The notes under the pieces: model-generated
What the model saw: the letters and a program-made list of their open reading frames with translations, nothing else
Database searches by the model: none
Told to the model about the DNA's origin: nothing
Program-made: the position numbers and the translations under genes
In this document: positions 8,179 through 17,201 of the stretch, in pieces
Numbering within the stretch: position 1 is the first letter of the stretch
Layout of the letters: each line of letters begins with the position of its first letter
NCBI RefSeq assembly: GCF_002368115.1
Contig: NZ_AP018316.1
Span: forward strand, 4,648,875 to 4,698,843
DNA from: Dolichospermum compactum NIES-806
GTDB lineage: Bacteria > Cyanobacteriota > Cyanobacteriia > Cyanobacteriales > Nostocaceae
Length of the DNA: 49,969 nucleotides
Direction of reading: 5' to 3'

Positions 8179-9486
8179 ATGTTAGAAGAAAATAGCACAT
8201 CATTAAAGAAAAGCAACAAAATATTTGCTTTTTTGAAAAATTTACCTGCAATTAAATCACCCAATTTATTTGGTTTTCTCATTGGGGAAAGTGTGTCTTT
8301 TTTCGGCTCTTGGATGACACAAATTGCCTTAGTATGGCTGGTTTATCAATTGACAAATTCAGCTATGTTAGTTGGTATAGCTGGCTTTAGCAATCAAGCT
8401 ATGGGTTTGGTGATTACACCATTGGTAGGAGTATTACTAGATAGATGGAATTTAAAGTATGTTTTATTAACTACTCAAATAGTATCTATTTTTCTATCTT
8501 CATTACTAACTTTTTTAACTTTTAGTAATCAGATAAATTTTACAGATATTATTATCATTGGTATTCTTCAGGGCATAGTAAAAGCTTTTGATTTACCAGC
8601 ACGTCAAGTAACTATTCCCAGGTTACTAGAAAATAGAAGTGAGACCTATAGTGCAATGGCTGTGCATTCATTTTTAATTAATACAGCTAAATTTGTCAGC
8701 CCCATGATTGGGGGTTTGATAATTGCTAGAAATGGAGTAGGTTTATGTTTTTTAGTAGATGCTATTAGCTATTTACCTTTTATATTAGCTATCTTAACTA
8801 TACAGATAAAACCAAATACCAATTATTTATCAACATCCAAATCTTCAAAAATTTGGCATAACTTGAAAGAAGGATTTATTTTTGTCTATAATTTCCTGCC
8901 TATTAAATCCATTTTAATATTGCAAATTATAGTTTGCTTTATGGCAATGACTTATGTAAATCTCATGCCGATATTTGCTAAAGAAGTGCTGAAAGGCAAT
9001 GCAAAAACAATGGGTTTTCTGATGACTGCTACAGCTTTTGGTTCTATCTTTTCGGGGATTTATCTTATGCAGCGCAAGAAAGTAATAGGACTAGAAAGTG
9101 TTATGGCAATTTCTACTTTAGTCTTGGGAGTATCATTAATATTATTTTCTCGTTCAACACAGGTAGAAATTTGTTTAGTATTAATCTTTATTGTGGGATT
9201 AACTAACACACTGACTCTAGCTTCAATTAGTAATTTTCTGCAAGTAATTTTAGTTGAAGAAGATAAAAGAGGACGAGTAACCAGTATATTTATGACAACT
9301 TTTTTGGGAATATTGCCTTTTGGTAATTTATTTTTCGGAGGATTAGCAAATTATATTGGCGTTGCTAATGCTTTATTGTTTGGCGGTGTTTGTTGTATTT
9401 TGGGAACGTATTTTTTTGCTAGACAAATATCAAATATTAGAAAAGTGGTAAACCCAATATATCAAGAAATGGGATTACTTTCTTAG
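8179..9486 (+). CDS. MFS transporter (EntS/MFS_3-like exporter)
   Basis: A 435-aa membrane protein with about 12 hydrophobic segments. The N-terminal half has SFFGSWMTQIALVWLVYQLT, and the loop between segments 2 and 3 has GVLLDRWNLKYVLL (MFS motif A region). This pattern (gene first segment FLIGESVSFFGSWM) is typical of the enterobactin-exporter-like MFS_3 group. The start ATG 8179 is preceded by TAGGTAAT. It probably forms a two-gene unit with the SDR. Substrate unknown. Normal Met content, unlike the sulfur-scavenging proteins nearby. Confidence 0.8.
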   Translation: MLEENSTSLKKSNKIFAFLKNLPAIKSPNLFGFLIGESVSFFGSWMTQIALVWLVYQLTNSAMLVGIAGFSNQAMGLVITPLVGVLLDRWNLKYVLLTTQIVSIFLSSLLTFLTFSNQINFTDIIIIGILQGIVKAFDLPARQVTIPRLLENRSETYSAMAVHSFLINTAKFVSPMIGGLIIARNGVGLCFLVDAISYLPFILAILTIQIKPNTNYLSTSKSSKIWHNLKEGFIFVYNFLPIKSILILQIIVCFMAMTYVNLMPIFAKEVLKGNAKTMGFLMTATAFGSIFSGIYLMQRKKVIGLESVMAISTLVLGVSLILFSRSTQVEICLVLIFIVGLTNTLTLASISNFLQVILVEEDKRGRVTSIFMTTFLGILPFGNLFFGGLANYIGVANALLFGGVCCILGTYFFARQISNIRKVVNPIYQEMGLLS

Positions 9487-9531
9487 AGGATGTTTAAAAA
9501 GTTTTAGGCGAATATAATAAGGATAATGCTT

Positions 9532-9556
9532 AAAAAGGCTACGTAGGAGCTTTTTT
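9532..9556 (+). terminator. Possible intrinsic terminator after the MFS gene
   Basis: AAAAAGGCT / AGCTTTTTT stem with one bulged G and a short ACGTAGG loop, followed by a T run, 46 nt after the MFS stop. The stem is weak. Confidence 0.4.
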
Positions 9557-9721
9557 AACATATTTAAATTTGCTAAAACAGGTAATGAATTAGACTTTTC
9601 CAACAACCAGTGAGTATTCAACCATTAGCTGAAATGCTAAAAATAAATCTTGATAAAAAAATAAATGTATTAGACAATACTTGATTTTCAGATTTATTTG
9701 TGCAAAAGTAATATTCATAAC

Positions 9722-9747
9722 TACTAAATTACGATAAACATAAAGTA
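9722..9747. promoter_or_regulatory. 26-bp operator-like site, weak
   Basis: TACTAAAT-N10-ATAAAGTA with spacer TACGATAAAC, 56 nt before the MgtC-family ATG. It keeps the TAC...GTA frame and GATA spacer but lacks the CGG/CCG of the strong sites. TAC-N20-GTA alone is expected several times by chance. Confidence 0.25.
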
Positions 9748-9803
9748 GTTTTGTTTTATAAAATTTTATTCAACTTCAAATACGCTTAAGGAGGAATCAA
9801 TCC

Positions 9804-10331
9804 ATGATTACTATGTTTTTGGCTGCCGATGATTGGGTACATATAGGTTTTAGATTAATATTGGCTCTTTTAGTCGGTTGCATCATTGGATTGAACCGTC
9901 AGAAAGGTGGTAGACCAGCAGGGATGAGGACATTTATGTTAGTGAGTATGGGAGCGGCATTATTTGTGATGATTCCTTTACAAGCTGAAGGTGATAGTTC
10001 CTTCGTTGGAACTAATGCCCTGAGTCGTACCATTCAAGGTGTAACTACTGGCATAGGCTTTCTTGGCGCAGGATTAATTTTGCAAGAATCTCCCAGAAAA
10101 TCTGAAGTGCCAAAAGTACGGGGCTTGACTACAGCAGCCTGTGTTTGGACGGCGGCAGGATTGGGAGCAGCCATTGGTTGTGGTTTGTGGCAAATGGGAT
10201 TATTAGGAGGATTCTTGACTTTAATTACCCTGAGTGGGGTGAAGCGGTTTGACCGATTTGTGAGATTTTTAATTGGTCAAAATAGTCAAGAAATTGCTTC
10301 ACAGCTAAATGATCCGACTGATGATGATTAA
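9804..10331 (+). CDS. MgtC/SapB family membrane protein
   Basis: A 175-aa protein with four or five hydrophobic segments and the MgtC signature: RLILALLVGCIIGLNRQ, then GRPAGMRTFMLVSMGAALF, GVTTGIGFLGAGLIL and VRGLTTAACVWTAAGLGAAIG. Length is that of the short SapB-like form with only a short cytoplasmic tail. The family is linked to Mg limitation and intracellular survival in pathogens; its role in cyanobacteria is unclear. The start is well supported by a strong ribosome-binding site AAGGAGG at 9788-9794. A 316-nt leader carries the weak operator-like site and no ORF. Confidence 0.88.
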   Translation: MITMFLAADDWVHIGFRLILALLVGCIIGLNRQKGGRPAGMRTFMLVSMGAALFVMIPLQAEGDSSFVGTNALSRTIQGVTTGIGFLGAGLILQESPRKSEVPKVRGLTTAACVWTAAGLGAAIGCGLWQMGLLGGFLTLITLSGVKRFDRFVRFLIGQNSQEIASQLNDPTDDD

Positions 10332-10453
10332 CATTCAATAAGTAACAAAAATACTTGTCTAATTAATAATTAATATCTCCACAAGTAACTAAGAAAAACA
10401 AATTAATTATAAAGAAATTCTATAATTAATTTTAATCTTGAAAACTAATATAG

Positions 10454-11275
10454 CGGTATGCAGTTGTGCTAAAATTACCAAAAAATCATCCAGCAGCCAC
10501 AGCAGCAAAATCAGAAGGTTGGACAATTCCCCTAAATTATCAATCAATTCATGAATGCTTTCAAGTTTTGCAAGTTCATCCTTATAAAGATTTTGGTAAA
10601 ACAACTTCCAGCTTTGAACTAGCAGTTAAATGATCAAATGATGGATTATGGGATTGGAATTTAGAAACTAATGAAGTCTTATTTTCTACTCGCTGGAAAG
10701 AAATGTTAGGGTATACAGAAGCTGAAATCCCAAATCATTTTCAAGAATGGAAACAGCGGTTACATCCAGATGATAGCGATGCCTGCGGCGAGCGAAGCTA
10801 TCGCGTTTTGACAACCTTCCGACAATACTTTGAAGGACAACTTTCCACTTACGAACAAGAATATTGCTTACAACATCACAATGGTAACTATCTCTGGGTA
10901 CTTTGCCGAGGAATATTGTTACGAGATGTTGGGAATAAACCATACCGCATGGCAGGTTGTCACACTGATATTACCCGACGCAAACAAGCTGAGGAAGAAT
11001 TACAATGCTATCCTCAACCTGTAAATGCAGTTCAAGTAGCAATAGAAAAATTTGAACTGGGATTTGTGAGTAACGATCTGCCACAACTACTCAATTCTAT
11101 ACGGTTTGGTAGTGAACGTATTAGAAATATTGTCAGTTCTCTACGAAATTCATCGCGTTTAGATAAAGCAGAAATTAAACCAGTTGATATTCATGAAGGC
11201 ATTGAAAATACATTGTTAATTTTGCAGCATCGGTTGCAGTCAAATTCTCATAAAGCTAAATTTGATATAACCTAA
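10454..11275 (+). pseudogene. Decayed PAS-domain sensor histidine kinase
   Basis: One frame runs from 10454 to the TAA at 11273-11275, broken by TGA at 10631-10633 where the family has a sense codon (LAVK-stop-SNDGLWDWN). The PAS/PAC domain (LWDWNLETNEVLFSTRWKEM ... YRMAGCHTDITRRKQAEEEL) carries an in-frame REP insert (DACGERSYR, from GCGAGCGAAGCTATCGC). It then jumps to part of a kinase region (GSERIRNIVSSLRNSSRLDK ... ENTLLILQHRL) and stops before the ATP-binding motifs. There is no start codon, and the 3' end overlaps the chrA gene by 36 nt on the other strand. Not functional. Confidence 0.8.
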
Positions 11276-12466
11276 AGCCATAGCACCATAACCAATTAAA
11301 CTACTACCTAAAACTAGCCAAGCAGCATTGATGCGGTAGCGAGTAATCAAAACTATGGAGATGAGTGCGATCGCTATCCCCAGAATATCTACATAGGGTG
11401 GTTTTGCTATTTTTAAAGTAGCTATTCCCAGTTGCAAGGCAGCTACTACCATCAGTGCTACAGCACTGGCATTCACAGCATCTAAAAATGATCTTGTCCA
11501 AGCAGAACTGCGTAAACGGGGAATAATCGGATTTAAGGCAGCAACGAAGAGAAAAGATGGTAGGAAAATACCAATGGTAGCTACTATCGCACCAGGTACA
11601 CCAGCTAAGACATAGCCGATAAAGGTGGCAGTAGACAGCACTGGACCAGGGGTAAATTGACCAATAGCGATCGCATCGAGTAACTGCTGTTGTGTTAACC
11701 AACCATATTCTTGAACTAATCCCCCTTGCAAAAATGCAATTAGCACATAGCCACCACCAAACAAAACACTACCAACTTTCAGAAAAAACCAACCTAATTG
11801 CCATAAAGGAATAGATCCACTTGCCACAGTGCTAATTGTAGATGTTGTCTGTAAAGTTGCGCCTGTAGTTAAAACAGCAATCAATAAATTAGGTTTATTT
11901 CCTGGTGGTTTGTCTTGATTTCTAGGATGTAACCAAATCATACCTAGTAATCCCCCAAACAATAAAGCAACTACTTCATTCACTTGCCGAACTAATATCA
12001 GTAGTCCTACAGCTATAGCAATAATCAGTAATTGACGGTTTTTAACCGCTTTTTTTGCTAAACCCCAAAGGGCATTTACAATAACCGCTAAAACAGCAGG
12101 TTTGATACCATAAAGTAAAGGTGCAATTTGAGGTAGACTACCATAATTAACATAAATCCAGGCAAATATGCCTGTTATTAAAACGGCAGGTAATATAAAA
12201 CAAACACCTGAGACAATTAACCCTGCCCATCCTGCATAAATATATCCCACATGAATTGCCATTTCAGTGGAATTGGGACCAGGAATCAAATTGGTTGCAC
12301 CTAGTAAATCGAGAAAATGGTCTTGTGTCAACCACCGACGACGCTTCACTACTTCATCTTCAATCATGGCAATATGGGCAACTGGTCCACCAAAGCCAAT
12401 AACACCCAGTTTAAAAAAGAGTGTAGCTATTTCACCCAACCGACTAAATAATAAGTTGTACTGCAT
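11240..12466 (-). CDS. chrA: Chromate transporter family, two-domain ChrA
   Basis: A 408-aa membrane protein with two homologous CHR domains. The N-terminal one (about 10-185) has FFKLGVIGFGGPVAHIAM and LIPGPNSTEMA. The C-terminal one (about 225-400) has FLKVGSVLFGGGYVLIAFL and FTPGPVLSTATFIGYVLAG. The family exports chromate, and some members have been linked to sulfate; chromate is a sulfate analogue, which fits a sulfur island. The last about 12 residues (GYIKFSFMRI) are read from DNA shared antisense with the dead kinase, so the original C-terminus may have been replaced. It lies 77 nt after the hydroxyacid dehydrogenase gene at the end of the minus-strand run. Confidence 0.9.
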   Translation of the reverse strand: MQYNLLFSRLGEIATLFFKLGVIGFGGPVAHIAMIEDEVVKRRRWLTQDHFLDLLGATNLIPGPNSTEMAIHVGYIYAGWAGLIVSGVCFILPAVLITGIFAWIYVNYGSLPQIAPLLYGIKPAVLAVIVNALWGLAKKAVKNRQLLIIAIAVGLLILVRQVNEVVALLFGGLLGMIWLHPRNQDKPPGNKPNLLIAVLTTGATLQTTSTISTVASGSIPLWQLGWFFLKVGSVLFGGGYVLIAFLQGGLVQEYGWLTQQQLLDAIAIGQFTPGPVLSTATFIGYVLAGVPGAIVATIGIFLPSFLFVAALNPIIPRLRSSAWTRSFLDAVNASAVALMVVAALQLGIATLKIAKPPYVDILGIAIALISIVLITRYRINAAWLVLGSSLIGYGAMALGYIKFSFMRI

Positions 12467-12543
12467 AATTTGCGTAATCTACGTTGAAAATGTAAAGGAC
12501 AACTTGCGTTGACCTCCAGTTATTTTATATTTATTATTATTAT

Positions 12544-13506
12544 TTAATAACCAGCAGTTTTATCAACCACATTACGTAATCGTTGCCCTTGATGATAGCG
12601 GGTGAAATTTTCTAAAAATAGGGCAAGTGTTCTCTCTTTAACTCTGGGCGAATTTCCAGAACAATGGGGTGTAATAAAGACATTTGGCAATGTCCACAAC
12701 GGACTCTCAGGTGGTAGTGGTTCTATAAAAACTGTATCTAATGCTGCCCCAGCAATCCATCCTGCTTGTAAAGCCTGAGTGAGTGCTGATTCATCAACAA
12801 TTGCCCCTCGTGCAATATTAATTAAATAGGCATCGGGGCGGAATAAACGCAAGGTATCTACATCAATCATTCCCTTTGTTTCCGGTGTTAAAGGTGCAGC
12901 AATAACAATAAAATTGGCTTCTGGGAGTAATTCTTTCCATTCATTTGCACCGACTACTTTATCAAAATTTGGTAACTGTTTGGGATGACGAGAACTGCCA
13001 AAAATACGCATTCCAAATGCTTTAGCACGAACAGCAATTTCTTGTCCAATACCACCTGCACCAATAATTAATAAAGTTTTATCTAGTAGTTCTTGAAATT
13101 GCCAACCCCTTTGCCAATTATGTTCAGCTTGTAGTTTATATAATGTTGGTAATTGTTTACTGTAAGCCAGTAAATAAGCAATCACAAATTCGGCAATGGG
13201 AATAGCATGAGTCCCTGCACCATTAGTTAAAATCAAATCCCGTTCTAAATACTTTGGTGTGAGAATATGATTTACACCAGCATTTGGGGCATGATGCCAA
13301 CGTAATGAAGGCGCAGCATCTAAAACTCGATGTAAAGTAGTAGGCTTGAGATAAAACCAACTAAAATAAACTTCTGCATCTGTCGCATCACCATCTATAT
13401 TACCTTCCCCATCTACACGCACCACAATAGCATTTTCAGGTAAATGAGGTTCAATTTCATGAGCAATTTCTATTGGTAAAATGAGTTTCACAACTGATAA
13501 CTCCAA
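12544..13506 (-). CDS. D-2-hydroxyacid dehydrogenase family
   Basis: A 320-aa NAD-dependent 2-hydroxyacid dehydrogenase. The Rossmann motif is IGAGGIGQEIAVRAKAFGM. Catalytic positions are Arg in NIARGAIVDE, the Glu in FIEPLPPESPLW, and His in FITPHCSGN. It interconverts a 2-oxoacid and a D-2-hydroxyacid. It starts 14 nt after the ferredoxin stop, so the two are translationally close. The substrate is unknown; in this setting a sulfonated or thiol-bearing 2-oxoacid is conceivable, but the sequence does not show it. Confidence 0.88.
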   Translation of the reverse strand: MELSVVKLILPIEIAHEIEPHLPENAIVVRVDGEGNIDGDATDAEVYFSWFYLKPTTLHRVLDAAPSLRWHHAPNAGVNHILTPKYLERDLILTNGAGTHAIPIAEFVIAYLLAYSKQLPTLYKLQAEHNWQRGWQFQELLDKTLLIIGAGGIGQEIAVRAKAFGMRIFGSSRHPKQLPNFDKVVGANEWKELLPEANFIVIAAPLTPETKGMIDVDTLRLFRPDAYLINIARGAIVDESALTQALQAGWIAGAALDTVFIEPLPPESPLWTLPNVFITPHCSGNSPRVKERTLALFLENFTRYHQGQRLRNVVDKTAGY

Positions 13507-13520
13507 TTATTTTTCATGTT

Positions 13521-13850
13521 CTATTTGATATTATTCAACAATTGATATGTTGAATCTTGTTTAGCTGTGGTTGTGAGAGACTTTGCCCAACCAATATTTT
13601 TGCGATAACTGCCTAAAAGTTTAGCTTCTTCTAATGATTGTTCGTTAATTCCCGTTAAGGGTTCTACGTCCGGTGAAACATATAGCGCATCTACTGGACA
13701 ATACAATTCACACATAAAGCAGGTTTGACAGTCGCTTTGTCTGGCAATTATCGGCGGTGCATTTGGTACTTTGTCAAATACATTTGTCGGGCAAACTTTA
13801 ACACAGATGTTACATTGAATGCACCGCGATTCACTAACTAATTCAATCAT
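13521..13850 (-). CDS. Two-[4Fe-4S] ferredoxin, partner of the adjacent flavoprotein
   Basis: A 109-aa protein with two ferredoxin motifs: CIQCNICVKVCP (about 10-21) and CQTCFMCELYCP (about 40-51), each C-x2-C-x2-C-x3-CP. I take ATG at 13850 (MIELVSESRC); the frame is open to 13862. The C-terminal tail of about 50 residues has no Cys. It would carry electrons to or from the flavoprotein at 13992-15617, from which it is separated by 141 nt of repeat DNA. The arrangement parallels the AprA-like/AprB-like pair at 41079 and 45824. Confidence 0.88.
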   Translation of the reverse strand: MIELVSESRCIQCNICVKVCPTNVFDKVPNAPPIIARQSDCQTCFMCELYCPVDALYVSPDVEPLTGINEQSLEEAKLLGSYRKNIGWAKSLTTTAKQDSTYQLLNNIK

Positions 13851-13876
13851 AATAAAAATCAAAAATTAATATTGAT

Positions 13877-13989
13877 GTAGGTTGTGTAGAACGAAGTGAA
13901 ACCCAACACAAGTTATGATCATGTTGAGTAGAATGAAACATAGCAAAAGTTTTGATAATGTTGGGTTTCCTTGCGTCAACCCAACCTAC
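13877..13989. repeat. GTAGGTTG...AACCCAAC repeat, copy 1
   Basis: Two halves facing each other (TGTAGGTTG ... GTCAACCCAACCTAC), with internal AAACCCAACA and TGTTGGGTTTC. Related copies are at 15651-15710, 42833-42890 and 48285-48338. Here it separates the flavoprotein and ferredoxin genes. Confidence 0.65.
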
Positions 13990-13991
13990 AA

Positions 13992-15617
13992 TTAAACAGT
14001 TACGAGTTCTTTCGTTTTTACTTCCTGGATAGGTGTAGCTTTCACCCACACTTGATCCAAACCACCACTAATTAAATGATGTTGTTGGTTAGCATCTTGC
14101 TGTGGATAATCCTGGTGTTTGTGCATTCCGCGAGTTTCTTTCCGTTCCAAGGCACTGCTATACATCCATCTAGCTGTAGCTACCATTGCAGCTGCTTCCC
14201 TGGTACGGACAATATTGCTATTATCTGCAACCTCGCTGTTACGAATTTTATGCCAAAGGAAATGTAATCTTTGCAGTGATTCTATCAAACTGCGTTCATT
14301 ACGGAAATAGTTGCGATCATAAGGGAAAACTTCCGCTTGAGTAGCTTTAATTATTTCTTCACTGTCAGTTTGGCGCTGACTACCATAAATAAATCCTGCA
14401 CCACCTACAGCTTGAACTGGTCTTTGGTTGGCTTGCACACCTAAATCACGGGAGTATGTAGCCGCAGACTGTCCTGCCCAATACCCTGAAGATAGCGCCC
14501 AAGCGGCGTTATGACTACCACCACCAGTAAAACCACCACAAATTAATTCTCTTGTGGCTGCATCACCAGCAGCATAAAGTCCACGGACTGAAGTAGCACA
14601 AGTATAATCAGTAATTCTAATCCCACCTGTACCCCGGACAGTCCCCTCTAAACGCAGAGTCACAGGGAAACGTTGAGTAAAGGGATTAATACCTGCACGA
14701 TCAAAAGGTAGAAAGAAATTAGGTTGAGATAACCGCATTGTTACCTGCATTTCTTCTGAGGCTTTGTCTATGATGCAATAAACTGGTTGAGTTATCAAAG
14801 TTTCGGCAATCACAGAACGCCCTTTTTGTGAACCAGCGCCGGGGATAGGGGTCCCATCTTCGTAGGTAAAAGTTGCCCAATTATAGAATAAGGTTTTGGT
14901 GACAGAGGAAAAAGCAGGTGCGATGCCATAGGCGTTGGAAAACTCCATTCCCGACATATCTGCACCCGCTTCTGCTGCCATCAGGTATCCATCCCCTGTT
15001 AGCACATTGCAACCCAAGGCCTTACTCAAGAAAGCACAGCCTCCGGTAGCAATGATTACTGAATGCGATCGCACAACCCACTTTTCACCAGTCTGACGGT
15101 TAACCCCCGTCACCCCAGCTACAGCCCCTTCTGCATCTACCAACAACTGTAAAGCCGGACTGTGATCTAAAATTTTCACTCCTGCCCGTTTTACTTGTTG
15201 CCGCATCAAACGCATATATTCTGGCCCTTGCAGACTGCGCCGATAGGGTTTACCATCTTCACCCGTAGGAAACGGATAACCCCAGTCAGCTAGTTGGTTA
15301 ACGTTCGCATAAGTTTGATCTAGTACCCGTTGCATCCAATCACGGCTAGATAAAAATCCTCCTAAAGCCTCTCTAGAAGCCATTGCTGCTTCTCTACTGT
15401 CGGGTTCGGGTGGCACATACCACACACCGTTACCTGATGCGGCTGCACAGCCACTTGTGCCACAATAGCCTTTATCTACTAAGACCACTTTTGCACCACA
15501 GTTAGCAGCACTCCAGGCTGACCAAGTTCCAGCAGGTCCACCACCAATTACTAATACATCAGCTAATAAGGTTTGATCAACATCGCTATCTTGGGAAAAT
15601 AATTGTTTTTGAGTCAT
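13992..15617 (-). CDS. FAD-dependent oxidoreductase, fumarate reductase/AprA superfamily
   Basis: A 541-aa flavoprotein. The FAD-binding motif is ADVLVIGGGPAGTWSAWSAA near the N-terminus, with VVLVDKGYCGTSG after it, VIIATGGCAFLS in the middle, and the C-terminal RGLYAAGDAATRELICGGFT where the flavin ring binds. The insert domain has TGGIRITDY, placing it in the fumarate reductase/L-aspartate oxidase/AprA superfamily. I take ATG at 15617 (MTQKQLFSQD), with AGAGGAA at 6-12 nt upstream, rather than the upstream ATG 15641. It is followed by a two-cluster ferredoxin gene. The reaction is unknown. I see no Arg/His pattern that would assign it to fumarate, aspartate or adenylylsulfate. Confidence 0.82.
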   Translation of the reverse strand: MTQKQLFSQDSDVDQTLLADVLVIGGGPAGTWSAWSAANCGAKVVLVDKGYCGTSGCAAASGNGVWYVPPEPDSREAAMASREALGGFLSSRDWMQRVLDQTYANVNQLADWGYPFPTGEDGKPYRRSLQGPEYMRLMRQQVKRAGVKILDHSPALQLLVDAEGAVAGVTGVNRQTGEKWVVRSHSVIIATGGCAFLSKALGCNVLTGDGYLMAAEAGADMSGMEFSNAYGIAPAFSSVTKTLFYNWATFTYEDGTPIPGAGSQKGRSVIAETLITQPVYCIIDKASEEMQVTMRLSQPNFFLPFDRAGINPFTQRFPVTLRLEGTVRGTGGIRITDYTCATSVRGLYAAGDAATRELICGGFTGGGSHNAAWALSSGYWAGQSAATYSRDLGVQANQRPVQAVGGAGFIYGSQRQTDSEEIIKATQAEVFPYDRNYFRNERSLIESLQRLHFLWHKIRNSEVADNSNIVRTREAAAMVATARWMYSSALERKETRGMHKHQDYPQQDANQQHHLISGGLDQVWVKATPIQEVKTKELVTV

Positions 15618-15650
15618 GGAAGTTCCTCTTTTTTGTAACATTAATTGACG

Positions 15651-15710
15651 GAAGGAAACCCAACAAAATTCTGAAAATGTTGGGTTGCGCTGTCGCTTAA
15701 CCCAACCTAC
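15651..15710. repeat. GTAGGTTGGGTT repeat, copy 2
   Basis: AAACCCAACA ... TGTTGGGTTGCGC then AACCCAACCTAC, between the SDR and flavoprotein genes. Nearly the reverse complement of the copies at 42833 and 48285 (GTAGGTTGGGTTAAGC). Confidence 0.65.
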
Positions 15711-15718
15711 GCAATAAC

Positions 15719-16519
15719 TTAAACTCCCGGTGTACTTCCACCATCAACTTGAATTTCTACACCAGTAATAGAAGCAGCTAAATCAGAAACTAAAAATAAA
15801 GCTAGAGATGCAATTTCTTCAGGCTTAACGATTTTTCCTAAAGGTATTGATTTCACTGCTTGGGCTTTATATTCATCTACCGTAATACCCAAACTTTGGA
15901 CATTTTGTACTGCTAAAGTTTTCGCTCTTTCTGTGTCTGTTAAGCCTGGAGAAATGGCATTAATTCTAATATTATCTTGGGCTAATTCTTTAGAAATGCC
16001 TCGTGTAAAGTTTAGCAATGCAGCATTTGTTGTTCCTCCTGGTAGGAAATTAGGGCGGGGTGTCCGTCCAGCACCACCGATAATATTAACAATGCGTCCA
16101 TCACCCTGTTTTTTTAGATGAGGTACAACGGCTCTCACAAAGCGAATGTAACCCAAAAGTTTTAAATTCCAAGCATCTAAAAATGCTTCATCACTTAATT
16201 CTAAAAATGAACCAGCACGGGCTGAACCAGCATTATTAATCAAGATATCAATTTTCCCAAATTGTTCTAATATTTTAGAAACAACTTTGTCAATATCTTC
16301 TGCTTTGGTTACGTCGGCAGTAATGCCAATAACTTTAGCATTTGCATTATCTAAAGATTGAATATCAATTACTGCTTGATCAAGTCTTTCTTGGTTGCGA
16401 GCAGCAATAACTACATTCACACCTTCACTATATAAACCTTTGGCGGTAGCTAATCCAATTCCAGCACTACCACCTGTAACAATTGCTGTTTTACCTGATA
16501 GATTTAGTTCTAAACTCAT
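15719..16519 (-). CDS. SDR-family protein lacking the usual catalytic Tyr/Lys
   Basis: A 266-aa Rossmann protein. It has TGGSAGIG (residues 16-23), NNAG, and the C-terminal GVEIQVDGGSTPG of classical SDRs. At the active site, where classical SDRs have SSxxG and then Y-x3-K, it reads NIIGGAGRTP ... LPGGTTNAALLNF. Tyr is replaced by Gly, Lys by Asn, and the Ser is also lost. It binds a nucleotide, by family, but standard hydride transfer is doubtful. Several annotated SDRs have this GGTTNAAL variant, so it is probably a subfamily trait and not a mutation. The gene lies within the minus-strand run, between the phosphatase and flavoprotein genes. Confidence 0.82.
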   Translation of the reverse strand: MSLELNLSGKTAIVTGGSAGIGLATAKGLYSEGVNVVIAARNQERLDQAVIDIQSLDNANAKVIGITADVTKAEDIDKVVSKILEQFGKIDILINNAGSARAGSFLELSDEAFLDAWNLKLLGYIRFVRAVVPHLKKQGDGRIVNIIGGAGRTPRPNFLPGGTTNAALLNFTRGISKELAQDNIRINAISPGLTDTERAKTLAVQNVQSLGITVDEYKAQAVKSIPLGKIVKPEEIASLALFLVSDLAASITGVEIQVDGGSTPGV

Positions 16520-16729
16520 AGAAATTGTACTTGATAAATTTACCCAGGGGATTGATTAATGTATTTCGAGGAAAGAAGCAAAGTTGTAGATTTTTAATTT
16601 TTATTAATAGCATTTCCTAGTCTAATGAAGTACAAAATTATCTGCGTTTATCTGCGTCCATCTGCGTTTGATTATTAACGCTTGTACCTGACTTGAATGG
16701 GAATTGCTATATGCGCCAAAGCCTACAAC

Positions 16730-17170
16730 TTAATTTTGTCTAGCTGCAAATTTTTCTAATAGAAATTGCTTGAGATGTGGCTGTTCTAAATTAATGCCCA
16801 ATTCATTAGCTTTTTGAGCAATTTGTTCATAAGTTAAACCTGCTTTAATTGCTTCTGTAATTAAAGCTATTCCTCCTGCTCTTGCACCACCGGCACAGTG
16901 AATTAAAATTGGTTTAGGTAAGTTCTCCACAGCTTGAATTGCTTGTGCTGTTAATTTCGGATTTGGTGCTTGAGAATTTAAGGGAATGTTTGTATATTCC
17001 AATCCTACAATTTGTGCTTCTTGCTTTTCATCATGGAAAAAACCATTTTCATCAGGATCACGTAAATTTAAAACTGATTTAAAGCCTCCTATTGCCAATT
17101 GTTTTAATTCCTCAGATGAAATTTGTCCAGCAATACTCAAATCATCGCTAACCTTTTTAAAATCAGTCAT
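16730..17170 (-). CDS. DUF442 (beta-lactamase-hydrolase-like) phosphatase-fold protein
   Basis: A 146-aa protein. It has the DUF442 features LNLRDPDE (about 35-42), YTNIPLNSQAPN, and the phosphate-loop-like HC92-A-G-G-A-R97-AGG. The Cys-x4-Arg spacing is usual for DUF442. In other bacteria this domain can be fused to a persulfide dioxygenase-type metallo-hydrolase or occur with rhodaneses in sulfide oxidation loci, which fits a sulfur context. It lies 31 nt after the GST gene, so the two are likely co-transcribed. A 210-nt spacer with TTATCTGCGT-type repeats (16640-16672) precedes the SDR gene. Start ATG 17170, with GGAAGGAAT close upstream. Confidence 0.82.
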   Translation of the reverse strand: MTDFKKVSDDLSIAGQISSEELKQLAIGGFKSVLNLRDPDENGFFHDEKQEAQIVGLEYTNIPLNSQAPNPKLTAQAIQAVENLPKPILIHCAGGARAGGIALITEAIKAGLTYEQIAQKANELGINLEQPHLKQFLLEKFAARQN

Positions 17171-17201
17171 TTTAATTCCTTCCTATTTGTGTGAAAAAAA
17201 A

